Shown piece by piece: positions 11,901 through 22,765 of a DNA stretch of 64,000 bases. Source of the stretch: Neurospora tetrasperma FGSC 2508 (lineage: Eukaryota; Ascomycota; Sordariomycetes; Sordariales; Sordariaceae); contig NW_009799100.1 in NCBI RefSeq assembly GCF_000213175.1, positions 3,607,762 to 3,671,761 on the forward strand, in the 5' to 3' direction. The stretch's first letter is position 1. Every line of letters starts with the position of its first letter. The notes under the pieces were generated by a model that was given only the letters and a program-made list of their open reading frames with translations, was not told the origin of the DNA and did not search any database. The position numbers were made by a program, and so were the translations under genes.

Positions 11901-13849
11901 ACACCAACCAGTTCTAAGTTTCTCACTCGGCTTCGTTTATTCGATTTTGCCGCCAGTTCGGCAAACTTGACGGCACACGACCCAGACATTTTGAGCATGC
12001 GCTTGGCAGACTGACTGACTTGCAGGAGAGACGAAGAGAGGTTGTTTTACATCGAAACCATTGGCCGGTGTGTCTCCGTCTTATCGCGCCATCGAACATG
12101 GAAGCCATGCAGATGCAGTTTCGTGGGAGAGCAGAGAGACGGCCAGACGGGTGACATCGATCGCTTCCGTCGTTTGTTGGTTCCCAACCACTGACCAAAA
12201 CTCTGGAATCTTTGTCGGGACATGCAACGATAAACAAGCTCTGCACGTTCCAGACACTGCAGCCATCCTCAAGAAGGCCTGATAGCCTGTCAGTCGCAGG
12301 GAGCTCAAAGATTTCTGCGTACACCACCTCCTTGCCTTGTGGAGATCCCGTCACGGGTCACTTATACATGAGGTGATGGCCGTCAAGCGTCAACGGATCG
12401 GCCTATATATGTCATGTAGAACATGTCTAGCGCGTCGCTGCGGGCTATCGCGGGATTGATATAACATACATACATACATACATACGTACATAAGACACTT
12501 GCTGTCGTCATCCAGCCTGCATCTGCTTCAGAAGTTTTAACAAAAAAAACAAAAAAAAGACCAGCCCAGCCCTCGGGAAACTCCATTCATGACCCCAAGA
12601 CGGATGGACTCCATTCAAATTTCTCCTCAAAGGATCCACCCGCACAAAACCCACACCATCTCCAGAATGTCCAGGTGAGTTTTATGGTTAAGGGATCCCT
12701 GAGACAAAGCCCGACACACATTTCACTGCCCGATATCTGTCTTGCCTTCGGGTCTAAACTTTGTCCTTCGTCCTCTCCCATGTTTTGGCACATTTTTGCT
12801 TGATTATACTTGTCGACCCAGGGACGGCGAAAGACATTGAATGTGGACACCCACAACAAAGGCCCTGACGGCTGCTAATACATACCCTGAATTGCCAACG
12901 CTATAGGAACACGGCCTCTAGCTCGCTTCACTGCCGGCCTCCGCTCAGATTGCCTCCGCAGTCGCATCCCAGCAGCATCAATACGCCTCGACAGCGCTCC
13001 AATAACATGGACGGCTCCAACCACATGTCATCCAGCATCACGGAGCTCGATTTGAGCAAATGCCACCCGCGGATGGTTGACAGGATCAATGCCGTACCCG
13101 GACTCAAGACCAGTGCTGGTAAGCAACCATTTCTTCGTTTTCTCTCTTTCCGCAGCATCACGAGCATCTTCCATTAGGCCGGAGTTCGAAATGCCCCTTT
13201 CGCTTGTGTCGGGTTTTGTTCTTCTTGGCGCCGAAAATTTTCTGCTTGGGCCTGGATTTCTTGGCTTGGATTCGGGGGTCCGGCCTGAGGTCCGTTCAAC
13301 AGGGGACAATTCCGGGGGCGGCGGGGCCCGATACCCCGGTCCGTTCATCGGCCAAGACACCACGAGAGTGCGACTCAGCCCGTCAACGAGACACGTGCTT
13401 CACTTCCCGATTTCAACACGTCGATATCCAAAGTCAACAATCATGGACCTGTTCCCAAAGCGTCAATTGAACTTGCATCTTATTCTTGGATTCCCACGTG
13501 GCCCAAAGCTTGACCTCTCATAATCGTCCACTGTCGCTCCGCTGATTGCCTCCTTTGGAACCGTCATGTACCATCACTTGGATCTCTCGACATCTCTTCG
13601 AATTCTTCTCAGCTAAATATATACCAAGTTTGTTATCATCGATTCTAACATTGCCAATCACCAGCTTTCTTCACCTTCCTCCGCGCCAACCTCGTTCTCC
13701 CTCACTCCGGGCTCTCCTCCAACCCCTCCACTCCCTACCTAGAGCCCTACGTTCCTCCACCACTACCGCCGCTATCCCGCTCACCATCTTCCTCCTCATC
13801 CTCATCTTCAACCACCAAATCCTCCAAATCAAGATCCAAGTCAACCACC
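8992..13849. other. Large gene-poor region
   Basis: No convincing gene in about 4.9 kb between two divergent genes. The part next to 8991 is probably the promoter and leader of the zinc-finger gene, with TAGGTAGG tracts near 9030 and 9360. Frames at 9886-10344 (-), 12950-13177 (+) and 13077-13523 (+) were inspected and lack recognisable domains; the last two could only be joined through a 37-nt intron, which is too short. An (ACAT)5 microsatellite lies at 12464-12483. From about 13620 the sequence becomes rich in C and T and leads into the gene at 13850. Confidence 0.5.
12464..12483. repeat. (ACAT)5 microsatellite
   Basis: Five perfect ACAT units, followed by one ACGT variant and a further ACAT. 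Confidence 0.9.
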
Positions 13850-14686
13850 ATGACATCAACACCACCAACGGTCGCCGCCAGCGGTGCCGAAAACCTCGAC
13901 GACATCCCCCCTCTCACCCTCGACATCCTCACCACTCGCCCCGCCAAGACCGACGCCCTGAAACTCGTGGCCGACTCCATCGCCCAACAGCGTCAACAAG
14001 CCTCTTACCACCTCATCACTCACCCTGCCTGTCTTTCCGCGCTTTCCGCCGCCCTGGCTCTGGTCTACCAATTCGGCATTGCCCGCGCCTCCCCCCAACA
14101 TCAAGACTGGGGCACCACAGCCATGCTTCTCTCTGGAGTAGTCATGACCTACCTGATGACCATCAGGTACTTTACTTCAGGTTACATCAAGCTAGCTGAA
14201 TCCCTATCTTGGGATTGGTTGCTCAATCCGTCGGCGGACGGCAACAGCCCAGCCACGGAAGAAGAAGACATTGTCCTCGGCACCTATTATGGCACCGAGC
14301 TCATCGGCGCCCTCGTCCTCCGTCTCGAACCACCCACTTCCTCTCGCTCCTCCTCACCCACCGCAAACAGACAGCGGAAATCCCACTCCCGCCACAACTC
14401 CTTCTCCGCAAAGACCAAGTCCCTCAAGGGCGGGAGGGGCGTAATCCGCGCGTGGACGACTAAGCTCAGATACAGAGGCAGGGGCGTGGGCAAGGACATG
14501 TTGGTTGAAGCGGTTAGGCTGACGAGAGAGAAATGCGGAAAGGAGGCAGAGGTCGGGTTCGCGGCCGAGCATGCAAATGCTAACTGTGGCGAGGTGTTGC
14601 CCGAGTGGTTTTGTGGTGGGTTTAGAAAGGGGGAGAGGAGGGCCGCGAAGTGTTTGGAGGGTGTTGTTGCTGAGTACAAGCGGTAA
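13850..14686 (+). CDS. Membrane-anchored GNAT-type N-acetyltransferase
   Basis: A single exon of 278 residues with start context CCACCATGA. Residues about 58-78 and 88-108 are hydrophobic and are followed by an amphipathic stretch, so the protein is probably anchored by a two-helix hairpin. After residue 140 come a strand (VLGTYYGTELIGALVLRL), a Ser-rich basic loop (162-192), and the GNAT core. The acetyl-CoA pyrophosphate loop is visible as RGRGVG at 209-214, which fits the family motif R-x-x-G-x-G/A, followed by the expected helix (LVEAVRLTREKCG). The layout of membrane hairpin before the GNAT core recalls NAT8-like enzymes, but the acceptor substrate cannot be read from sequence. The basic Ser-rich insertion inside the GNAT fold is unusual and could be a regulated loop. 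Confidence 0.8.
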   Translation: MTSTPPTVAASGAENLDDIPPLTLDILTTRPAKTDALKLVADSIAQQRQQASYHLITHPACLSALSAALALVYQFGIARASPQHQDWGTTAMLLSGVVMTYLMTIRYFTSGYIKLAESLSWDWLLNPSADGNSPATEEEDIVLGTYYGTELIGALVLRLEPPTSSRSSSPTANRQRKSHSRHNSFSAKTKSLKGGRGVIRAWTTKLRYRGRGVGKDMLVEAVRLTREKCGKEAEVGFAAEHANANCGEVLPEWFCGGFRKGERRAAKCLEGVVAEYKR

Positions 14687-15291
14687 TTGGATCCAGATTG
14701 GAGAGGATGTTAGGCGGGGATGGATGTTTTGTCTACTTCGAGAGGGATTTCGTGGAGGTCGGTTATTGAGTTGCTCGTTGTCGTGGTTGGACGAACCATC
14801 ATGGATATGGTACCGACCAGCAAGGGTAATTCAGGGGGATATGTCCACTCGCTCTAATGGGTTGGAAGCAGTTTTTCTTTCATTACGATAATACCTTCCT
14901 ACAGGCGTTCACCGGGGTGGTTGTTTGTTCTTTCTCGCATGTTTTCTGTTTTCGCTTTGCGCTCAAAATTTTCCGGTCTTTCAAACCTTTCTTCTTTCGA
15001 GATACCACTTAGATTTTGTACACGGACATGGATGAGCCAAGGTGCTCGCGGCAGCACAACTCGATGGTGACTGATGTCACAATTGGATAGGAGAAAAAGA
15101 TACCCTCGTTCTAGATAATAATAAAACATGAGTGCTACAACCCTCACACCATGCGTTGTTGATGTTTATGCAATTCATTTGGTTCCTCACTTTGTCTACA
15201 CATAACTCCATACCAATGCTTCATGCCTCCCCATCAGCACCCCCCCATAACCATCCCATTTCCTTCCCCCCTCCCCGCGCGCATCTCACAT
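14687..15291. other. Intergenic, between convergent genes
   Basis: Contains the presumed 3' ends of the GNAT gene (+) and the ribokinase gene (-). I see nothing else in it. Confidence 0.6.
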
Positions 15292-16329
15292 CTACAACAA
15301 CTCATCCCTCCAAGGAATCGAATCCTGCGCCCCTGGCCTCTCCACTGTCTTCGCCGCCGCCTTATTCGCCTTCCTTACCGCGCCCTCGATATCAAACTGT
15401 TCCCCCTTTTTGGCAGCAATCACCACCTCCAGCGCATACATTCCGACAAACGTATCACCCGCCGCTGTGGTATCCACCACCTTGGCCTTCTCCGCCTTGA
15501 TCAATCCCTTTTTTCTTCCCCCCTCACCACCAGTCATGAAGAAAACTCCCCGCCCACCCAAAGTGACAATCACCGTCTCAACCCCCTTTTCCAAAAACAC
15601 CTTGCCCACTTTCTCCAGCCCTTCCTCCGTGTCGAGCACCGACTCCTCCAACCCGCTAAGAATAGCCGCCTCCGTCTCATTTACCACCAAGTGCGCCAGC
15701 CCGTCAAACGCCTCATCCGGCAAGGGGACCGCCGGCGCCGGGTTCAGCAGGACCTGCACCCCATTCTGCTTGGCCGTCTTGAGCGCCTGCAGCACCGTAG
15801 GCACGGGGATCTCGAGCTGCATGATGAGCAAATCTGGCTTTTCCTGGGGCGCACCACCAGCACCACTGCTGCTACTGAGGTGTGCAACCTCGGAAACGTG
15901 CTCGGGCTGGAGGAAATGGTTCGCCTCGGGACTCAAGATGATGCGGTTCTGGCCCGTCGGCTCGTCCACCACAATCATGGCCATGCCCGTCTTGGCCCCG
16001 GGAGAATCCAGAACGCGCACGCCCGAGACGTCGACGCCGTGTTTGGCAAGGTTTTCCTTGAGCAGGGACCCATAAGAGTCGGCGCCGACTGTGCCGAGCA
16101 TGGTGATGTGAGCGGTTTCTTCGGAGGACGAAGAAGAAGAGGAAGTGTGGGAGCGGGATAACTTGGCGCAGGCGACGGCTTGGTTGGCTCCCTTTCCGCC
16201 GGGGGAGACGGCGACGGAGTTGGCGGTCATGGTTTCTCCTGGCAGCGGGTGGTGGGAGACGTAGGCTACCAGGTCTATGTTTAGGGAGCCTAGGACTGTG
16301 ATTCTGGGGGTGGAGGTAGAGGTAGTCAT
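15292..16329 (-). CDS. rbk1: Ribokinase (PfkB family)
   Basis: Phosphorylates D-ribose to ribose 5-phosphate with ATP, feeding the pentose phosphate pathway and nucleotide synthesis; expected in the cytosol. The single exon encodes 345 residues. The N-terminal PfkB signature is present (VLGSLNIDLV at 12-21, GGKGANQ at 44-50), as is the C-terminal signature DTTAAGDTF from residue 286, in which D292 is the catalytic base and AAGD the anion hole. The NPAPA and VNETE segments typical of ribokinases are also present. The start is set at M 16329 because the 76 in-frame codons upstream are low-complexity and precede the first conserved strand. A Ser-rich insertion (HTSSSSSSSEE) interrupts the region after GGKGANQ. 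Ribokinase is more likely than adenosine kinase because of the GGKGANQ and NPAPA motifs. Confidence 0.93.
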   Translation of the reverse strand: MTTSTSTPRITVLGSLNIDLVAYVSHHPLPGETMTANSVAVSPGGKGANQAVACAKLSRSHTSSSSSSSEETAHITMLGTVGADSYGSLLKENLAKHGVDVSGVRVLDSPGAKTGMAMIVVDEPTGQNRIILSPEANHFLQPEHVSEVAHLSSSSGAGGAPQEKPDLLIMQLEIPVPTVLQALKTAKQNGVQVLLNPAPAVPLPDEAFDGLAHLVVNETEAAILSGLEESVLDTEEGLEKVGKVFLEKGVETVIVTLGGRGVFFMTGGEGGRKKGLIKAEKAKVVDTTAAGDTFVGMYALEVVIAAKKGEQFDIEGAVRKANKAAAKTVERPGAQDSIPWRDELL

Positions 16330-17650
16330 TTTGTCGGCTGTGCACTTCTTTCTCGTGCCGTTAAGTTGAGCTTGAGTTGTGGTAATTTGTGATAGAGATG
16401 GTGGTGGTTCGGTGATTTGATGGTGATGCCAAGCTTGGTGTTGAGGGGTCCTGTTTGCTATGCGGGGAAGCGTCGGCGGTGAGGTGACTTTCCCGGCGCA
16501 AAAAGTACAAATTTGAGAAATTGGGGGATGAAGGTCAACTTCACGGTAAAGGTTCAAAGGTAAGTAAAATGTTTCGAAGTTACTTTGTATGACTTCGGTA
16601 GAAGAAAGGAAAAAGAAGAATTCGCAAGAAGCTATTGGGCCGGGAAGCTAAAAAGGTGACGTCTGAATTGGGAAGGTGGTCTGGCGCTCACCGAACTTTA
16701 GGGGACGTTTAACCGGCGGTATCCGCCTAGAGCCAGGGCACTGCAACGACAAACAGAATGAAACTGTTGATAATCACTTGGCACCGAGCTTCATGATACT
16801 CACGTAACTTACTATGCAGTAGATACCTCCTCAAGAAACTATGCACCTCTGCGGAGACTACCCTAACAAGCACAACAAGCTGGACGTTCTCACAAACGAA
16901 GGGTATCTCCATTCGAAGGAATCGCTGCAACAGTAAGACATAGACCAAACCTCCATCAGACATCAGATAACCTATTTAACAATCATCCAGCCCAACTATG
17001 ACAAGCAATTGACTTTACCAATCGACCTTTGTCCATACAACCCTTATATACTTGGAAACCTGATCGTCACAGCCCCATCACCAATCCTAAAAAAACAACG
17101 ATGCATACCTTCTATCCCAGTTCATTCGTGAATGCCCTATAAGTCATGGACAAGTGCCAGACCCACAAACGCCTCATCATGACATGAAGAATCCATCCGT
17201 TCACAAAAGAGCAAAACACACGCAAAATTTGTCATAAGAAAGCCCCTTCCGTCTTTTCCCCAATTCGAGACATTTCTGAACACGGGTTTAACCAAAGCAA
17301 CTGGGGTATCATCGCGAATACACCATTCCTTACTTTTTGTATGTGTAGGGGGTGACATATGTGACTGACGAGTAGTGACCGCCTGGGACAGCCGAGAGAT
17401 CGTGAGGTAGTGCGAATTTATGCTCTATACTGTCGATCGGGTGGCATGTGATGGCTGATGTTGATTGGTGTAAATCCTCTTGCAAGCTCAGGCACCACAG
17501 CAGGGGCTGGTGCGGCCAAAGGCGCATGTTTTGAACTCGAAAACCTCGACATCGTCGCATCTGCCGTAGCCGCCGCCTTTGCTGACATATTCGCCATAAC
17601 CTGGGATCATTTTGGGCCAGATAGTTGTCGTAGATTGACTTCGAAGTACT
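16330..17650. other. Intergenic
   Basis: Holds the promoter side of the ribokinase gene and the 3' flank of the histone variant gene. Short frames here have no recognisable content. From about 16980 the sequence becomes richer in A and T. Confidence 0.55.
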
Positions 17651-19230
17651 CTAGTCCGAATCGTCGTTATTGCCGCTACGATTACCGCTGCGGCCTTGTT
17701 CACCACCCTGGGCGAGGGCGCGACGGTGGGCGCCGCGCGCAGGAGGCTCCCACGTCTCGGGGTCAAAGCCGTAGATGGGTTTGCCAATGCGACGAAGGGC
17801 GAAAATCACCTTTTCTCCTATTAGCTTACCGTTGCTTCCGCTGATACTTGCCATGTCCTGTGGCCCTCGAGGGTGCTGATGCTACTTACGTCCGTTACGG
17901 TGACCGTCTTCGCGTGCCTGTGCTCTGTGTACGTGACACAGTCGCGCAGGATCTGTTATAGGTCTAAGTTAGTAGTGTAATTCTGGTAGCTGAGAGGAAG
18001 AGATGGAGGCGTTGGGAGGCATACCATCTGAAGTCTTTCCTTCAGTGCTGCCCTGATTTCATCGTAGATGCCGGCAGAGATACGCTTGACACCGCCACGA
18101 CGGGCTAAACGTCTGCAAATATGTTAGTTACATACGCTTCTTCCGAAAATGTTTGGACAGCTTTATGAAAGGGAAATAACTGATGATGCTGAAGGGAAGG
18201 TGGGCTAGTATGTAAATAGGCCTTCAAGTTTCAAGACAAAGCTTGTCAGGAGCATGTAAAGATAGGTTGATGAATGCATCCCAAAATAGCAGCGGTGGAG
18301 GTATCACATCAAGAGTAACCTGATGCAGGTATGAAGACTTTCTGACCCATGAAGAGGCACGATGTGTAAAATGGAATACAACGTAAAATGCCAATACCAA
18401 AGTGCAGGGTAGACAAATCCATGGCAGCAACGGCCCACTGAGATGCATCGATAGCATTTGACGACCAAAAGAGAACCTGACACGGATTTGACAAAAGGAT
18501 GAAGCAGAGAATCGGTAGATCCCAACGAAAGACATTCAAAGGATCAAAACAGAACAAGAGACAACGTAAATCCAGTCTCGCACAGTACGTACCGAATAGC
18601 AGGCTTGGCTGAAGCACACAGAGCATGGATGCATCAGTAAACCGTTGTTTATCGATTGAGGATAATGAGCTGAAGGGGTTCGAAGAAGCGCGCTCCACTT
18701 TCACTCTCATCCGAAGATAGATGAGGATGGTAATGGAAGCGGCATCGTGTCTAGCGACAGAGTTGTCCCACATGTAACACAACGCGCTGATGGTTGATGT
18801 GCTCAATCGTAGGTGGTTGTAGGCTGTGGAAACTCACTGATACCGCGAATAGTATCTTTGATGATTTTTCTGTTTCCCAAATGTGAAATCCGTTAGCGAG
18901 TGCATATTGTATATTTGGGTAAATGTGTTTCATTTTCGTTCTGTCTTCCTTTCTTTCTTTTATTTTTTGCCTGGTGACGGTGTATCGTGTATCGTCGTCC
19001 ACATGAATGCTTCCTCGAACTTGTCAAGACGCTGGTGCTAGGCGCTGAGGTAGGTGCTCTCGGGCGCATGACCGCGTTCAACTGAAGTCGACGTACCTGT
19101 GGCGCTTGATGCCCACGCCGCCCTGGCCCTTGCCCTTCCCACTCGCGCCGCTCAAGACGGACTTACCGCCCACTGAGTGGCGGTGCTTCAGTCCCGAAGG
19201 ACCGCCGCGAGAGGGTATAGTCGGCGGCAT
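17651..19230 (-). CDS. hH4v: Divergent histone H4 variant (H4v-like)
   Basis: Six exons, 19230-19097, 18869-18838, 18608-18593, 18112-18025, 17952-17890 and 17809-17651, give 163 residues; every junction has GT/AG ends. The third exon is only 16 nt and encodes the TKPAIR helix start. Against the 102-residue canonical H4 the core aligns without gaps at an offset of +26, through to YGF at 124-126. There is a novel 26-residue N-terminal extension (MPPTIPSRGGPSGLKHRHSV and on) and a 35-residue C-terminal tail after GF rich in R, G, N and D. Equivalents of K16, K20, K31, K44, R45, K59 and K79 remain; K12 and K77 are lost and K91 is R. The fold (RISAGIYDE, RDCVTYTEH, TDVIFAL) appears intact. Neurospora is known to encode one such divergent H4, named hH4v, of unknown function; the assignment of that symbol is from memory. 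Confidence 0.9.
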
Positions 19231-19874
19231 AATATCGAGTGTTGAAATTTAAGCCGCGTTGTGTGTTAAGAGTAAACAACAAAAGAAATGATGAAAGCTC
19301 AAAGAGCACTCCCTGCAAGGCCAAATGCAACCGAGACGGAGGCGTGCAGTCAAGTGGAAGTTGGTGTAAGCGAATGCGCCTAAGGTGGGGCTGAAAGTTG
19401 TTTGAAAGTTTGAGGTTGGTCGGTTGCTAGGCAGAGGGGTGAGTTCAAACAGCGTAGGGTGAGCTTAAGCTATCGATCATATCCAAATAGGGATCCGTGC
19501 ACCGGCGCAAAGAAGTGCACTAACAGACAGGAAGGGCAAGAGGATGCTCAAGTCAAACTGCCATGTATCACACAGTCACAGCGGACAACACGACCAGCAC
19601 AGGAAGCAATCCAAGTCTATTAAATTAGTGGGCTCTCCAGGAAGCCTTGTTATGTTATATCAGATCCACTATGCAAAGCGGGCTCCTTGTCCGGACCGAG
19701 ATGGAGCAAATTATCGAGTCCTTATAAACAGTATGCAGGAGACAAACCGTCCAACGAGTGACCAAGCACCTCTATCGGCATCTCTCAACGACTCCAAACC
19801 ATGATACCAGCCCTCATTGATATAGCGTGTTACCCAGAAAAAACCGTCATTACTTCCTCATCCACATCTTAGAT
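19231..19874. other. Intergenic
   Basis: About 640 nt between two minus-strand genes: promoter side of the H4 variant and 3' flank of the SVF1-like gene. I see no further feature. Confidence 0.6.
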
Positions 19875-21251
19875 TTAGGCGGAAATGAAGGTAGCCTCGC
19901 TGAACAGGTAGCCCTCCTCCGAGATTTCTTCCTCCCCAAGCTTGAGCTTGAGAGTGAGCTTCTTCTTTTGTGGCGCGTACTAGATTGTATTCATGTCAGT
20001 TCAACAGTCCAAATAATGAGCGATAAGCAGAACAAAATACCTGGTAAATGTACGGCTTTGTGCCAACAGCACCCGCGACGATCTGCTTGACAAATCCTGG
20101 CACCTCAGCCATGACGTCTATCCTGTCGAGCTTATCCTCGAGCTCGCCCTCTAGAACAGCATCGGCCTGCTTGCCGTCCTTGGTAGTACCCTTCCACTCA
20201 AACTTGATAGCAGTTGGCTCGGGCCAGTCGTTCTCCGTGTCGCCCTTGATCGCAACATGCGTGACCGCACCCTCGGCGCCGGCGAAAATGATCTCATTGT
20301 CCTTGACGATACCGCCGACGTTCACAACCGTCGATCCGTAAGAAGGGGGAGTCGTGTACTGCATCAGGACCGCAGAGTAGTTGGGGCCTTGGAAGTTGCA
20401 AAAGTTCCACTTGGCCGCGGCGTGGTGAGGCTTCATGCCCTGCAGAGCGTGGACGAACATGGCGCGTCCCTTGCAGTCGACGGGACCATCCGGAGTGGCA
20501 ATCGTGCCCTCGGCGACACACCTGGGCCAGAAAACGTGGCGCATGGAACCCCAAGGGTTGGCAAGGTCGGTGCCAAACAGTGTTGTGCCGGATGTACCAA
20601 TCTTGAAGCCAGGCGCTGTCCTCTTGATGGTCACGTTGACAATCGACCTTTCATCGTTCAACGACTTGATAGTGTACGAGTTTCCATCTTCCGAAAGCTC
20701 GACGGCGCAGTCGGTGGCGTAGAAGCTGGTCTTGTCCTCGCTGAACTCGTGGTTGTTGAGGGGCGTAGAGCACCAGAGGTGGGGCTTGGATCCATCCAGG
20801 GAGAAGACCTTGCAGTTGAACTGGCAAGTCGTGCGGATGCCACTGTTGTGTCATCAGGTCAGTACGAGGCCCACGTATGCGAGCGCGCCACATGGACGGC
20901 GAATCGTGCGATGGGGAATCTTACGCAACGTTGGAGTAGATGACCTGGGCAAAGGCGAGCTGGCCGCTGTCCGTCATGAAGTAGAAGCACTGCGTCTCGA
21001 CGCAAGTGGACTCCATGGCCTGCCATTTCAGGTCATCCTTGGCGGTTTCGGTATAGGGAGTCGTCTTGGCCTCCTCGGCGACAGACCTGATAGCCTCGGG
21101 GCCGTAGATAGGCTCCTTGGTGCCGGCGACATTGGCCAACCTACAAGCGAGTCGTTAGAGGTTTGCGTCCAGCGGGTGGTGGGGGGTGGGCGGCATCATG
21201 GATGGTTTGGGGTGCTTGGAGTACTCACGCCGCTTGCGCCCACTTGAACAT
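19875..21251 (-). CDS. svf1: Svf1-family survival protein
   Basis: Exons 21251-21229, 21140-20925, 20842-20041 and 19979-19875 give 381 residues with the frame kept across all three introns. The sequence carries the Svf1 family core: [51 protein letters not shown] and [16 protein letters not shown]. In yeast Svf1 is needed for survival of oxidative and cold stress and for diauxic growth; later work links the family to ceramide transport between ER and Golgi. The family fold is two lipocalin-like beta barrels. No signal peptide or membrane segment is visible, in agreement with a cytosolic peripheral protein. The last exon encodes a Lys-rich segment and the acidic C-terminus. The first exon encodes only seven full codons. 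The gene is divergent from the uL11m gene. Confidence 0.92.
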
Positions 21252-22220
21252 GATGAAAGTCTGGGGGGGTATAGGGCGAAATGGGAAGAGTATAGATTAG
21301 AGAAGCAAAAAGCTAAGACAACAAGGCAAAAATGAGTCTAGTTGTGAGAATTTTCCAGGTAGTTTGATGTTCAAGATTAAAGTCATTCACCGCCGTCGAG
21401 AAAGATGGGGCAGAGCTGAGATGGCGCCGCGCTCAGATAAAGGCCAATGGAAAACAGAAGGGGCAACCCAGTCTGTCCCAAATCTCCTACAAGTACGTAC
21501 CTTTGGGCTTCCCCGCGGCCGACTGCCTCTAGCCGTGGCCCTCGATGCGTGGCAGTCGAGCGGCAAAGAAGACTCACTGGCTCTTGAAGGTGCACGTCAC
21601 TGTTCCGCCCAACTCTCCACACGCATCACCTGAGGACTTGACGATCGACTGGACCCTTTCAGATTCCTACAGCGGGTCTGCAATCACTTGGAGGGTTCAG
21701 GTTTCGCAATGCCATGTTCCCTTGCAGACTTACAGCAGCTCGAACGCACCTTTGCGGCAGGGCAGGCGGCAGGCAACGACGGGAATGATCAATCCAAGTC
21801 ACGCCCGGTGGGAGAGCAATTGGGGCGGGACGAGCGAGGACTTTCAGTTGACGGGCGGGGTCCAGTCAGGGACGGACGGCATCCAGCTTCTGCATACTGT
21901 ACTAAGCCACTAGCGGCACTGATAAGCGGCGATAAGGGACTACTGACTGTAGCACTCTTAAGTAGTGTGTGGCTGAGGCTCAGCAGGAGTGGCTGACGTG
22001 ACCCTGGCCGCAACGGTTGCCGGCCCGGCGCCCGATTTTTTTTGGGCCCAGCTTGAGGTGCCGCGCGCGCCGTCGCCGCCGCCGTTGCTGCCGCCGTCGC
22101 GAACGAGGATACCCGACCGACCTCGAAAGTGTAACACGCGACTGCAGACGCGCCGAATTACCGTTCCGTCCTCCTCCCAACTTAACTTCCCTCGAGGGTC
22201 TCTGCAGTCGAGTCGCCAGA
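21252..22220. promoter_or_regulatory. Divergent promoter region of svf1 and uL11m
   Basis: 969 nt separate the start codons of two divergently transcribed genes, so both promoters must lie here. The half near 22050-22130 is GC-rich and contains alternating GCC repeats; the start of uL11m follows a CT-rich leader. No specific factor site can be assigned with confidence. Confidence 0.5.
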
Positions 22221-22765
22221 ATGTCCAAGGCCGCAAAAGGTGGTGCTGGTGCTGTTGAGCAGGTGGTGAAGCTCATTGTCGGCGCCGGTCAGGCCAGCCC
22301 GAGTCCCCCGGTCGGTCCGGCCCTTGGTTCCAAGGGTATCAAGTCCATGGACTTTTGCAAGGTCGGTTTGCATGCGTCCACACATATAATATCCACAACA
22401 CAAGCTGACATGCGCTCAAATCTGTATAGGAGTTCAACGCCAGAACCGCCCATATCAACACCGGTACCCCTATGCCCGTCCGTGTTACCGTCAGGCCCGA
22501 CCGCTCGTTCCACTTCGATGTCCGCACCCCCCACACATCATGGCTTCTGCTCAACGCCGCCGAGGCCCCGATAGGCAAGGGCGGCAAGAGAAAGGGCGCC
22601 AGCAACCCCGGCAAGGAGGTTGTCGGCACCGTCAGCCTCAAACATGTCTACGAGATCGCCAAGATCAAGCAGTCCGAGCTCCGTCTATCCGGCCTGCCCC
22701 TCGAGGGCCTCTGCAGGGCGGTCATCTACCAGGCCAGGTCGATTGGTATCAACGTGATTCCCTGA
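22221..22765 (+). CDS. mrpl19: Mitochondrial large-subunit ribosomal protein uL11m
   Basis: Two exons, 22221-22361 and 22430-22765, give 158 residues, the usual size for this family. It forms the base of the GTPase-associated centre of the mitochondrial ribosome by binding the L11 site of the large rRNA. The bacterial-type L11 signature is clear: [29 protein letters not shown] and the C-terminal rRNA-binding block ending ARSIGINV. This separates it from cytosolic uL11 (Rpl12). The 68-nt intron has a good branch site (GCTGAC) and TAG acceptor but an off-consensus donor, GTCGGT. The N-terminus has few features of a classical presequence beyond its Lys and Ala content, as is known for yeast Mrpl19. 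Confidence 0.93.

Noticed and set aside
12950-13523. Possible two-exon gene (frames at 12950 and 13077)
   Set aside because: Joining them needs a 37-nt intron, below the usual minimum, and the product has no recognisable content.
16330-16557. 76-codon upstream extension of ribokinase
   Set aside because: Low-complexity and unlike any ribokinase N-terminus; the Met at 16329 lies eight residues before the first conserved strand, as in the family.
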